Position numbers and translations under genes: made by a program. Below the pieces are notes generated by a model. It did no database searches, was not told the origin of the DNA, and was given only the letters and a program-made list of their open reading frames with translations. From Bacteroides sp. (GTDB taxonomy: Bacteria; Bacteroidota; Bacteroidia; Bacteroidales; Bacteroidaceae): a stretch of DNA of 64,000 nucleotides. Shown in pieces: positions 51,460 through 61,000 of this stretch (positions are counted from its first letter, which is position 1; every line of letters begins with the position of its first letter). The stretch is from assembly GCF_028690125.1 (NCBI RefSeq), contig NZ_JAQVBV010000006.1:152239-216238 (forward strand). The letters run 5' to 3'.

Positions 51460-52413
51460 ATGGTTGAGGCTTTTGATATGCTGATCGAATATGATTCGGG
51501 TATGGTGATAGACGGGTATAAAGTGCCTTTTGGATATGAATTACAGAGTTTTGAGGAACTCTTCTGTCTGAACCGACAACCGTCGGGCGAATTTGTTATC
51601 GTATTGAAAGAAGGCGGACTGTTCTATTTCTTATCGGAGAATTGGAGTGACTTTGCTGAACTTTGTAAGGATTATGACTGGTATATCATTTCTCATCAAT
51701 CATTTAATAAACAACTTGAAATCGGTGTCGGACTCATGAAAACTGGCGGATCGGCAGGGTGGCTCGGACGAGCGGAAAGCCTCGAAAGATTGAATATGTA
51801 TAAGGATATTTTAGTGTTTTCTTATGACTGCGGGGTGGAAACGGAATTTTATCCTTATGACACGGTTTTTACGGGATGTTGCGAGATAGACGGAAGTACT
51901 TGTCATTATGTACATGACTACTATCCTACACGTATAAAGAATGTGGATGTTCACCAAAAGCGTATCAGCAATTTGATTTTTCGTTTCAAGGAAGGTGGGC
52001 ATTGCGGTATGTTGGTAGCGAAGATTATTTCTCTCTGTATGAAGAATATTTTATATAACGATTCACCTGCCCAAACGATACTTATTCCTATTCCGGCTTC
52101 GACACGAGAACGACAACGGAAGAGGTTTCCCGTTCTTTGTTATCATTTATCGAAATGGCTGAATATTCGTGATGGATTTCAAACAATCTGGATCGAGCAG
52201 GAACGGGAAGAGATGAAGGGAATATCACATAAGGATGTGGTATCGAACTTGAAAATCAAGAAAAGGGATGTTGAGGGGATGGATGTTATTTTATTTGATG
52301 ACGTGCTGACCAGTGGGGAGAGTTACAGGCAGCTTCGGCGGAAACTGCTGGACTTGGGTGCGAAATCAGTGATCGGAATATTTCTTGGTAGAACTGTTCA
52401 TTCTATGGATTAA
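51460..52413 (+). CDS. Orphan phosphoribosyltransferase-fold protein
   Basis: Protein of 317 residues from ATG 51460 (a GTG two codons upstream is possible). The C-terminal third is a type I phosphoribosyltransferase like ComF: TILIPIPASTRERQRKRFPV, then the PRPP loop DVILFDDVLTSGESYRQ and LGAKSVIGIFLGRT. The first 190 residues (FGYELQSFEELFCLNRQ, KEGGLFYFLSENWSDFAEL) match no family I know; two Cys-containing stretches (TGCCEIDGSTCHYVHDYY) take the place where ComF has a zinc site but are spaced differently. It is a single gene with its own terminator inside the mobile element. Role unknown: DNA-uptake-like, nucleotide metabolism or defence are all possible. Confidence 0.7.
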   Translation: MVEAFDMLIEYDSGMVIDGYKVPFGYELQSFEELFCLNRQPSGEFVIVLKEGGLFYFLSENWSDFAELCKDYDWYIISHQSFNKQLEIGVGLMKTGGSAGWLGRAESLERLNMYKDILVFSYDCGVETEFYPYDTVFTGCCEIDGSTCHYVHDYYPTRIKNVDVHQKRISNLIFRFKEGGHCGMLVAKIISLCMKNILYNDSPAQTILIPIPASTRERQRKRFPVLCYHLSKWLNIRDGFQTIWIEQEREEMKGISHKDVVSNLKIKKRDVEGMDVILFDDVLTSGESYRQLRRKLLDLGAKSVIGIFLGRTVHSMD

Positions 52414-52486
52414 GACAGAGCGTCTCTTTTTGTTTGGGCATTTACGAATAGGACTTATATTGTCCTGAATTGTTTTTTTGATATAG

Positions 52487-52531
52487 AGGTTTGGGTATGG
52501 AATAATGCACTCCGTACCCAAACCTTTTTTG
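52487..52531 (+). terminator. Intrinsic terminator after the phosphoribosyltransferase gene
   Basis: AGGTTTGGGTATGGA (52487-52501) pairs with TCCGTACCCAAACCT (52511-52525), one T-G pair, then T6. A smaller hairpin AGGAC/GTCCT with T7 lies just before it (52450-52479). Confidence 0.9.
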
Positions 52532-52676
52532 TTTAGTTACTCACGGTTATAGGAGTATAGGCCTTTGTTATATACCTATTTTGCTTATTAAAAAATCTTC
52601 CACAGGTGGCTACCTACCTGTGAAACCGCCTTGTATTATCTCTCCAATTTTGCACCATCATTAAATGTGCAAGAGT

Positions 52677-53018
52677 ATGGAAATCATAACTTTCGACCAT
52701 CAGGTCTATCAGGATTTGGCAAACAAAATCGAACGTATTGCCGACTATGTATTCAAAAAAGAGAGCACCTATGCCGAGGAACCGGAAATGTGGCTCACCA
52801 GTGAAGAGCTGGCAGATCTTCTGAAAATCAGTACACGGACAATTCAACGTATGCGTAAGGAACGTATGATCCCTTATAGCATGATGCGAAATAAATGCCT
52901 GTATCGGTTCTCGGATATAGAAGAATGTATCGCTCAACGTGTTGTGAGTTGCAACCCGCAAACATTGGACGAGTTCAGAAAAGGTTATTGGCTAACCCAT
53001 AAATCTTTTTCCCGATGA
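52677..53018 (+). CDS. Helix-turn-helix protein (excisionase/MerR-like)
   Basis: Protein of 113 residues from ATG 52677 (in-frame ATG at 52665 is less likely; AAGAG precedes 52677). Residues about 40-95 form a MerR/excisionase-type winged HTH: EMWLTSEELADLLKISTRTI, QRMRKERMIPYSMMRNK, LYRFSDIEECIA. In Bacteroides conjugative elements two such genes in tandem often act as excision or transfer regulators. The stop overlaps the next start (ATGA). Confidence 0.75.
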   Translation: MEIITFDHQVYQDLANKIERIADYVFKKESTYAEEPEMWLTSEELADLLKISTRTIQRMRKERMIPYSMMRNKCLYRFSDIEECIAQRVVSCNPQTLDEFRKGYWLTHKSFSR

Positions 53019-53350
53019 ACGAGCCGTTGGATATTAACACCTTCGAGGGTTGGATGCGGAAAATCATGGAGCGTTTCGACCGGAACGAGCAGTTGATTTG
53101 CTCCCTCACGGGCAAGGAACTCAAAGAGGTGCATTACCTCGACGGGGAACGGCTGCTGGATAATCAGGACGTGTGCCAGATGCTCCATTCGAGCAAGCGT
53201 TCGGTACAGCGTTACCGCAGTTCCGGCACGTTGAGATACCAAATGCTGTTTGGCAAAATCTATTATAAGGAGTCCGACGTGATGGAGTTTCTAAAGACTC
53301 ATTTCACCGATTTTGAACAGAAAAAACGGGCGAAGAAAAAACGGACGTAA
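53015..53350 (+). CDS. Second helix-turn-helix protein
   Basis: Protein of 111 residues, paralogous to the preceding one: LLDNQDVCQMLHSSKRSVQR, YRSSGTLRYQMLFGKIYY, KESDVMEFLKTHF, with a Lys-rich tail QKKRAKKKRT. Its base composition is already GC-rich, unlike its overlapping neighbour, so a junction lies near 53.01 kb although the genes are translationally coupled. Confidence 0.75.
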   Translation: MNEPLDINTFEGWMRKIMERFDRNEQLICSLTGKELKEVHYLDGERLLDNQDVCQMLHSSKRSVQRYRSSGTLRYQMLFGKIYYKESDVMEFLKTHFTDFEQKKRAKKKRT

Positions 53351-53470
53351 CGCCAACCAGTGCCATGCGAAAGCCAAACACTGCCACTTGACCTACACTC
53401 CATTGTGCTGTATATCAAAGCTGTTACATTCGCAGGCTATCAATGGATTTTTCACTTAAAATTAAATTCA

Positions 53471-55099
53471 ATGGAACAGAAAAAGAACGAAAAAGATGTG
53501 CTTATCGTCCGGGACGAGAAGACAGGGGAAATCGGTGTCGTTGCCGGATTAGGCAAAGACGGCAATCCGAAACTAAGTCCGCCCAAAGCGGAGAACAAGG
53601 GCGATTTTATGCTCTTCAACAAACACGACGATATGTTGGAGAGTTTTTTCAAGAACTTCTACCGCCAGACCAAAGAGCCGCACCGCTTCGGCTTCTACCG
53701 GGTGGCGGCAGACCAAGTGGAGCACGTGATCGACGTGCTGAAAGATTTGCTCAAAGACCCCGAAGCCAACAAGGACTTGCTCGCCTCTCACCGTGTGGAT
53801 ACACAGAAGTACGAGCAACAGGCACAAACTGCATCTGAAGAGGTTAAACCTACCCCCAATGAGTCCAATGAGCTCAACGATCTCGACCCCTTTTGGCAAG
53901 CGGTCGAAGATCATTGGTTCCCCGACGAGAAAGAGTTTGGAAAACAAGAACAGGCACAGAAACAGGAAGATGGGCAGGAGCAGACACCAGACGGGCAATC
54001 CGCACAAGAGCAGGCGAAAGAGAAAAAACAGCCTTACAAACCCATTGACGAAAACAGCATCGACTGGCAGGAGTTGGGCGAGAAATGGGGCGTCACCCGT
54101 GATAAGCTGGGTGAAAAGGGGCTGAAAAGCGTACTGAACTACGGCAAATCTCCACTGATACCTGTATCTGTGGCGATGGGCGGTGTCATCTACGAACTGG
54201 ATGCCCGTATTTCGCTCCGCATGGGACAGGATGGTAACGTGCAACCCGTTCCGCACTTTGTCCGCAAAGAACCGAACCTCGAACAGGAGTTTATGGGGCA
54301 CACCTTTACCGACGCGGACAAGGAGGCACTCAAAAAGACGGGCAATATGGGGCGTGTGGTGGATCTGGTAGATAAGGAAACAGGCGAGATTATCCCCTCG
54401 TACATCAGCCGGGATCGCCTGACCAACCAGATAGAATCCATCGCCGTGAAAGATGTCCATATCACCGGAAAGATCGGAGTAACGGAACTCTCCAAGCAGG
54501 AGACGGATGAGTTGCGTGCAGGTCGGGGCGTGAAAAAGGAGGTTGAATTTGCCAGCGGAAAGAAGTTTACCACCACCCTGCAAGTCAATGCCGACTATCG
54601 GGGTGTGGAGTTCGTACCCAAGCAAAGCGGACAGAACCGCAGGCAGCAAAACGGACAAAAGGAGAAGCCCGCCAATCAACCCGACCAAGCGGACGGGGAA
54701 AAGAAACCAAAGGTGTATAATCACAAGTGGACGGACGGTAAGGGCAATATCCGCGCCCCAAAGACTTTAGGCGGCGTAGAGCTGACACCCGACCAGCAAA
54801 AGGAGTTCGCAACAGGCAAGGCGATTTTGGTTAAGGACATGAGGCGGGACGGAAAGGGTGAACCCTATACCTCCTTTGTAAAATACAATCACGAGGCGGG
54901 TAAACCCCTCTATTACAAAACAAACCCCGATACGGCACACAAACAGGAGGTTGCCCCCGCCGCCGAAAGCCGCACACAAGTAGCGGTCAATACACACGGC
55001 AAGACCAACGAGGCGACCAAGCATGTGGGCGAACCGCTTAAACAGGGGCAGACAGAGCCGACGCAGCAGCAACGCAGGCAAAACAGACCTAAATTGTAA
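53471..55099 (+). CDS. DUF4099/DUF3945 mobile-element protein
   Basis: Protein of 542 residues from ATG 53471; the frame runs upstream to 53360 but lacks family features there. N-terminal part VLIVRDEKTGEIGVVAGLGK; a Gln/Glu-rich linker (residues about 120-190); DUF4099 at about 195-260 (DWQELGEKWGVTRDKLGEKG); a DUF3945-type repeat region (LTDADKEALKKTG-like, RDRLTNQIESIAVKDVHI, ELTPDQQKEFATGKAILVKD). Such proteins occur next to topoisomerase III and the methylase-helicase in Bacteroides conjugative elements. Function unknown. Confidence 0.8.
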   Translation: MEQKKNEKDVLIVRDEKTGEIGVVAGLGKDGNPKLSPPKAENKGDFMLFNKHDDMLESFFKNFYRQTKEPHRFGFYRVAADQVEHVIDVLKDLLKDPEANKDLLASHRVDTQKYEQQAQTASEEVKPTPNESNELNDLDPFWQAVEDHWFPDEKEFGKQEQAQKQEDGQEQTPDGQSAQEQAKEKKQPYKPIDENSIDWQELGEKWGVTRDKLGEKGLKSVLNYGKSPLIPVSVAMGGVIYELDARISLRMGQDGNVQPVPHFVRKEPNLEQEFMGHTFTDADKEALKKTGNMGRVVDLVDKETGEIIPSYISRDRLTNQIESIAVKDVHITGKIGVTELSKQETDELRAGRGVKKEVEFASGKKFTTTLQVNADYRGVEFVPKQSGQNRRQQNGQKEKPANQPDQADGEKKPKVYNHKWTDGKGNIRAPKTLGGVELTPDQQKEFATGKAILVKDMRRDGKGEPYTSFVKYNHEAGKPLYYKTNPDTAHKQEVAPAAESRTQVAVNTHGKTNEATKHVGEPLKQGQTEPTQQQRRQNRPKL

Positions 55100-55103
55100 G
55101 GCT

Positions 55104-55304
55104 ATGGCGGCACTTATCATTTTAGCAGCCGTGCTGCTACTGCTCAATATTCTGGTTGTTACGCTCTATTTGTATCTGGCTAAACGGTATCCGGCTTCCG
55201 AAGATGACGATACAGCCTACTACGACGAGAACGGCAATCATATTTATTACGACCGCAAACGAATCGCTCACTTAGAAAAAGAGAAACAAAAGACAATTCA
55301 ATAA
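55104..55304 (+). CDS. Small membrane protein of the mobile element
   Basis: Protein of 66 residues starting 5 bases after the DUF3945 stop. One transmembrane helix (about 2-26, LIILAAVLLLLNILVVTLYLYL), then an acidic and charged cytoplasmic tail (SEDDDTAYYDENGNHIYYD). Function unknown; conserved position between DUF3945 and topB genes suggests a real gene. Confidence 0.65.
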   Translation: MAALIILAAVLLLLNILVVTLYLYLAKRYPASEDDDTAYYDENGNHIYYDRKRIAHLEKEKQKTIQ

Positions 55305-55329
55305 TAACAATCGGGGCAGTAGCCCCACA

Positions 55330-55342
55330 CCACTAAAATCCA
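55330..55342 (+). repeat. CCACTAAAATCCA element before topB
   Basis: 13-mer identical to 57600-57612 and complementary to 57526-57538. It ends 16 bases before the topB ATG. Confidence 0.75.
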
Positions 55343-55358
55343 AAAAAAGTAATTCAGT

Positions 55359-57455
55359 ATGAAAACAATTCTTGCAGAAAAACCCAGCGTGGCGAGGGAA
55401 ATCGCCCGTATCGTGGGTGCGACACAAAGACAGGAAGGTTACCTCACGGGTAACGGGTACAATGTAACGTGGGCTTTCGGGCATCTGGTCATGCCAGCCC
55501 TGCCCGATGGGTATGGCATCGAGGGCTTCCATCGGGACAACCTGCCGATTATTCCTCCGGTCTTTACCCTTGTCCCCCGACAAGAGAAAACAGATAAAGG
55601 CTACAAGCCCGATAGCGGCGTAGTGGCACAAATCAAAATCATCGCCAAGCTATTCAAAGAGAGCGACCGGATTATCGTCGCCACCGATGCAGGACGCGAG
55701 GGTGAGTTGATATTCAGGTATTTGTATGAATATATCGGCTGTACCACGCCGTTCGACCGCCTTTGGATCAGTTCTCTTACCGACAAGGCTATCCGTGAGG
55801 GGCTGGAACAGCTTAAATGTGGTGCGGAGTATGACAAACTCTATTATGCCGCCAAAGCACGCTCGGAAGCGGACTGGCTCGTGGGTATCAATGCCACCCA
55901 AGCCATTACCGTTGCCGCAGGGCGTGGCACTTACTCGCTGGGGCGTGTACAGACACCAACGCTGGCGATGGTGTGCGAACGCTTTTGGGAGAACAAACGG
56001 TTTGTTCCCGAACCTGTATTCCAACTCCACCTATCGACGGACGGCGTGGCGGATGGCGAAATCGTCAAGCTCTCGTCAGTCGAAAAATGGAAGGAGAAAC
56101 CGACCGCAGAAACCGCATACGGGGCGGTCAAAGGGTGTGAAACGTTCGCCGTTACCCGTATGGAGTGCAAAGAGGCGGTACAGGAAGCTCCGCTCCTGTA
56201 TGACCTTACCACGCTCCAAAAGGAGGCGAATACGAAGCACGGATTTTCGGCAGAGCAGACGCTTTCCCTCGCCCAAAAACTCTACGAAGCGAAACTAATC
56301 ACCTATCCAAGAACGGGTAGCCGTTATATTTCGGAGGATGTGTTTGCCGAAGTACCCGCATTACTGGCAACACTCAAAAACTGCCCGACGTGGGGAAGCT
56401 ATGTTGCCATTATGGGCAGCCCGACACGCCGCAGCGTGGACGACACGAAGATTACCGACCACCATGCACTGCTTATCACGGGAATGAAGCCCAAGAACCT
56501 CGACACGGACGACCGCATCATCTACGATATGATTGTGGGGCGTATGCTCGAAGCCTTTTCCGAGAAGTGCATCAAAGATGTAACCACCGTCCGGGCAACG
56601 TGCGGCGGTGTGGAGTTTACCATCAAAGGGGCGGTTGTCAAGCAAGCCGGATGGCGTGCGGTCTACCGTGAGCCGGAAGACGACCAAGAGGTTACATTGC
56701 CCGTGTGGAACGAGGGAGATAAGCTCCCCGTCAGAGGTTGTTCCCTTACGGAAGGGAAAACCAAGCCCAAGCCGCTGCATACCGAAGCATCGTTGCTTTC
56801 GGCAATGCAGACCTGCGGCAAGGAGGTGGAGGACGAGGAACTCCGCCTGTCGCTCAAAGAGTGCGGTATCGGCACTCCCGCCACACGAGCATCCATCATC
56901 GAAACCCTTTTCAAACGTGAATACATGGTGCGGCAGAAGAAATCCCTCGTACCGACTGAAAAGGGGCTTTCCATCTATTCGGTCGTCAAGGCGATGCGTA
57001 TTGCGGACGTGGCAATGACAGGCGAATGGGAAACGGCACTTGCCAAAATTGAGAATGGCGGGATGAGTGCCGAAACGTTCCGTAAGGGAATTGAAGTGTA
57101 CGCCTCGCAAATTACCTCCGAACTGCTGACCTGCGACAAACTGTTTTCGCACAAGGATACGGAGTGCCAATGCCCCAAGTGCGGCAAGGGTGCAATGCAG
57201 TTCTACGGCAAGGTGGTACGCTGTTCCAATCCCGATTGTGCGTTGCCCGTATTCCGGCAAAAAGCGGGGAAAACGCTCACCAACTCTGATATTACCGAAC
57301 TGCTGACCAAAGGGGAAACGGGAGTTATCAAGGGATTTAACAGCAAGGCTGGCAAGGCGTTCAGTGCCTCGATAACCTTTGATGCCGATTTCAACACCGT
57401 GTTCGTGTTCCCCGACGTGAAAAAAGGCGGCAACAGCAAGCGAAAAAAGAAATAA
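55359..57455 (+). CDS. topB: DNA topoisomerase III
   Basis: Type IA topoisomerase of 698 residues, a standard part of Bacteroides conjugative elements. Toprim: MKTILAEKPSVAREIARIVG and VATDAGREGELIFRYLYE (acidic triad at about 110-114); nucleophile Tyr316 in AKLITYPRTGSRYI; later GTPATRASIIETLF. The C-terminus has a zinc-ribbon (CQCPKCGKGAMQF, VRCSNPDCALPVF) and a TopoIII-like repeat (ELLTKGETGVIKGF). It resolves DNA interlinks during replication or transfer. A GGGA-loop hairpin follows. Confidence 0.95.
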   Translation: MKTILAEKPSVAREIARIVGATQRQEGYLTGNGYNVTWAFGHLVMPALPDGYGIEGFHRDNLPIIPPVFTLVPRQEKTDKGYKPDSGVVAQIKIIAKLFKESDRIIVATDAGREGELIFRYLYEYIGCTTPFDRLWISSLTDKAIREGLEQLKCGAEYDKLYYAAKARSEADWLVGINATQAITVAAGRGTYSLGRVQTPTLAMVCERFWENKRFVPEPVFQLHLSTDGVADGEIVKLSSVEKWKEKPTAETAYGAVKGCETFAVTRMECKEAVQEAPLLYDLTTLQKEANTKHGFSAEQTLSLAQKLYEAKLITYPRTGSRYISEDVFAEVPALLATLKNCPTWGSYVAIMGSPTRRSVDDTKITDHHALLITGMKPKNLDTDDRIIYDMIVGRMLEAFSEKCIKDVTTVRATCGGVEFTIKGAVVKQAGWRAVYREPEDDQEVTLPVWNEGDKLPVRGCSLTEGKTKPKPLHTEASLLSAMQTCGKEVEDEELRLSLKECGIGTPATRASIIETLFKREYMVRQKKSLVPTEKGLSIYSVVKAMRIADVAMTGEWETALAKIENGGMSAETFRKGIEVYASQITSELLTCDKLFSHKDTECQCPKCGKGAMQFYGKVVRCSNPDCALPVFRQKAGKTLTNSDITELLTKGETGVIKGFNSKAGKAFSASITFDADFNTVFVFPDVKKGGNSKRKKK

Positions 57456-57525
57456 TGCGTACCTTTACCACTGAAATCTCAGTTTTCGGTCATTCATACT
57501 ATTATATAGTTGATACTGATTTTAC

Positions 57526-57538
57526 TGGATTTTAGTGG
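57526..57538 (-). repeat. Inverted copy of the 13-mer (TGGATTTTAGTGG)
   Basis: Exact complement of 57600-57612. Together they can form a 13-bp stem enclosing the topB terminator hairpin. Confidence 0.75.
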
Positions 57539-57539
57539 T

Positions 57540-57569
57540 GGCACTCGACGGGGACGTCGAGTGCCTTTT
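57540..57569 (+). terminator. Hairpin terminator after topB
   Basis: GGCACTCGACG (57540-57550) pairs exactly with CGTCGAGTGCC (57555-57565) over a GGGA tetraloop, followed by TTTT. Confidence 0.85.
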
Positions 57570-57599
57570 CGCATCTATTCATTTCTCACGTATAACAAT

Positions 57600-57612
57600 C
57601 CACTAAAATCCA
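57600..57612 (+). repeat. CCACTAAAATCCA element before the DUF1896 gene
   Basis: Ends 7 bases before the ATG at 57620; the same 13-mer stands before topB. It spans the usual ribosome-binding region. Confidence 0.75.
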
Positions 57613-57619
57613 CAGTAAT

Positions 57620-58060
57620 ATGAACGATAAAAATCAAGCGATAGAGCTATCTTATTATGCGCTCTATCTACTAAAACAGCTCAAAGAGAACCACCCCGAC
57701 CGGGCGACCGATACCGATTTCATCAACACCCGTTCCGACCATGCCGCAGACATTTATGAGCAGTCCCGATTAGAGGGCTACACGCCTGAAGGTGCACAAG
57801 AGTTGGCAATGGCGGCACTTACCGAGGGGCTACACTTCTCGAAGTACAACACGGTTATCGAAGTGCTTTGGAATGAGTTTGAAAAGGAGGTTGATCCGGG
57901 CAACGCTCCGGCACTCGCCCAGAAACTGCTTCCGGCACTCGAAGAAGTCTTTTCCCGCTATTCCCTTTCGGATGATTTTGCCTACACTTCCGGATATAGT
58001 CGGCTCTACACCGAACTCACGGGAGCCGTTGTAATCTACCTCGAAGCGTATGGCGTTTAA
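57620..58060 (+). CDS. DUF1896 family mobile-element protein
   Basis: Protein of 146 residues, mostly helical: [57 protein letters not shown] and a C-terminal [23 protein letters not shown]1896 genes stand beside the methylase-helicase gene in Bacteroides elements. Function unknown. Overlaps the next gene by 11 bases, so the two are translationally coupled. Confidence 0.85.
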   Translation: MNDKNQAIELSYYALYLLKQLKENHPDRATDTDFINTRSDHAADIYEQSRLEGYTPEGAQELAMAALTEGLHFSKYNTVIEVLWNEFEKEVDPGNAPALAQKLLPALEEVFSRYSLSDDFAYTSGYSRLYTELTGAVVIYLEAYGV

Positions 58061-61000
58061 CCGTAAAGCGAAACTGCGGGACAACATCGAGGCGATACGG
58101 ACGGTATTCACATTGGAAAAAGAGCGTAGGGCGGCTACTCCCGAAGAACGGGAGATACTTAGCCGTTACTGCGGTTTCGGAGGGTTGAAGTGCATCTTGA
58201 ATCCTGCCGCCGATTTGATGGATTCCGTACAATGGGCAAAATCAGACCGTGAGTTGTTCCCGATGACAGCGGAGTTACACAGGCTTATCCGTGAACACTC
58301 TGCCGATGAGAAAGAGTACAAACGCTACTTCGACAGCTTGAAAAGTTCCGTACTCACAGCGTTCTATACTCCCCCAGAAATCGTGTCGGCACTTGCCGAT
58401 ACGCTCCACGCAAATGGCATTACCCCTGCTCGACTGCTCGACCCGTCGGCAGGGCAAGGGGTGTTTATCTCCGCTTTCGGGCAGCACGCTCCGCAGGCGG
58501 AGGTTATGGCGTTTGATAAGGATTTACTTACCGGCAAGCTACTCTCGCATCTCTATCCACAGCATAAAGTGAGAGGCGAAGGGTTTGAGCGAATTGAAAA
58601 ACCGTTTACGAACTACTTTGATGTGGCAACGTCCAATATTCCCTTTGGCGATGTAGCGGTGTTCGACCCCGAATTTACGGGGGCTGCCGACTACCCACGC
58701 CGTACCGCCTCTAAAACCATTCACAACTATTTTTTCCTGAAAGGACTGGATGCGGTGCGTGACGGTGGTATCGTTGCCTTTATCACCTCTCAAGGGGTGA
58801 TGAATGCCCGTGAGGGGGCAATCCGTATGGAGATGCTCAAACGTGCCGACCTCGTGTCGGCTATCCGTCTGCCGAACAATCTCTTTGTGGATAGTGCCAA
58901 CACCGAAGTGGGTAGCGACCTTATCATCCTGCAAAAGAATGAGAACAAGCAAGGGATTAGCGAAACGGACAAGCTATTTGCCAATAGTACCCCCGATGCT
59001 TCGGGGATTACCACAAGCAATTATTTCCAGCACCACCCACAGCAGATTGTCCGCACACAGGAGAAGTTAGATACCGACCCTTACGGCAAGCCCGCAATGG
59101 TCTATCTACACGACGGTGGATTGTCGGGTATTGCACAAGATATGCGGCAAATTCTTTCTACTGATTTTTCCCAAAGGCTCAATGTGGATTTATATAAAGG
59201 TATAAAGCCACCGCAGAGAGAGCAAGTAGCACCTCCCGTTGTCGTGCAACAAGAACCGGCGAAAAAAGAAGAGAAGCCGGAAATCACCCCTCCCGTGATG
59301 GATTTATACGACCTGTTCAACCTCTCGCAAGAGGAACGGCAACTGGCACAACGGGGGTTGAAGAAAAAACCGACCGCCAAACAGGGTAAACGCTCCGCTC
59401 CGGTTTCCCGGACGCTGTTCGACCAACCTGTTGCAGAAGCAAAGGTAGTCGAACCACCCATCGACCCCGATGCGGTCTATGCCGCTATTGACTGGGACGA
59501 GAACCCACCCATCAACGGATTCTATGAGGCGATGATGAACCTCGGAGCGGAACGCAGGGCACAACTGCGGCAGGAGAATATCACTGCCGGACAAAACAGG
59601 CAGAGCGATACGGTGCAAAACCAACCGCAAAAACCCGTTTATCCCGTTGCCAACGGTTTTGAGGAAGAGCACCGCCGCCGTTATGAACGCCACCAGCAAG
59701 AGGTCAAGGAGCAGGAAGAGGCAGAGAAGATAGAGGCGGAATTGATGAAACCCCGCCCGTTGATGCAAAAATTAGAGCCGCACCACAAAGAGGGTGCAAT
59801 GGTGGCGGACGGTAATCAGGTAGGCTATCTGAAAGGGATCACCCGTTACGGAGCTACGTTCCACCCGCTGAAGTTGGACAAGGCACAGCAGGAGAAAGCG
59901 GAGCTGTATATCGCTATGCGGGACAGTTACGAGCGGCTCTATACCTACGAGGCAACGATGCACCAAGAGAACAAGCCGGAGCGTGCCGCCCTGAACGCCA
60001 CTTACGACCAGTTTGTAGAACGCTACGGGCATTTGAACGAAAAAGCCAACGTGAAATTCCTGTTGATGGACGCTTCGGGGCGTGATATGCTCTCGCTGGA
60101 ACGCACAGAGAACGGACAGTTTATCAAGGCAGATATTTTCGACCGTCCGGTAGCGTTCTCACTTAACGAGATTACACACGTCGATACCCCGCAGGAGGCT
60201 CTTTCGGCTTCGTTGAACCGCTACGGGGTTGTAAAGTTCGACTATATGGAGTCGCTGTGCGACAGTAGCCGGGAAGAGATATTCGACCAGCTCAAAGGGC
60301 GGATATTCTTCAATCCGCTTGTGAACAACTACGAGATTAAAGACCGCTTCGTTGCCGGAAATGTGGTGGAGAAAATGGAACAGATCTCCCGATGGGCTAA
60401 TAACAACGAGGGGCACGAACGAATGTCGGAGGTAGATGCGTCTCTCGCCGCATTGCAGGAGGCGATGCCTCGCCCGATTACGTTCGATGAGTTGGATTTT
60501 AACATGGGAGAGCGTTGGATTCCGACGGGAATGTACACCGCATACGCCAAGCACCTGTTCGGTACGGATGTTTCTATCTCCTACTCGGAGAGTATCGACG
60601 AGTATTCGGTCAAGTGCGGCTCGAAGAATGCCAAAGTGCTCGACCAGTATGCCGTGCAGGGGTATTACCGCACATACGATGGCATCAACCTATTGAAACA
60701 CGCCTTAGTCAATACCGTACCCGATATTACCAAAAGCGGAGGCAAGGATGCGGACGGCAGGGAGATAAAGGTACGGGACAGCGAAGCGATACAGCTTGCC
60801 AACTCGAAGATTGATGAAATCCGTAACGGATTTTCCGACTGGTTGCGTGAACAATCGCCGGAGTTTCAGCAGCGGTTGGCAGATATGTACAACCGGAAAT
60901 TCAACTGTTTTGTCCGTCCAACCTACGACGGCTCGCACCAAGAATTTCCCGGATTGGACTTGAAAGCACTTGAAAGCAAGTACGGTATTAGCTCTGTTTA

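Noticed and set aside
53573..54724. Long minus-strand frame opposite the DUF3945 gene
   Set aside because: Antisense shadow in GC-rich sequence; the plus-strand gene has family motifs. The same holds for 56361-57260 and 61554-62699 on the minus strand.
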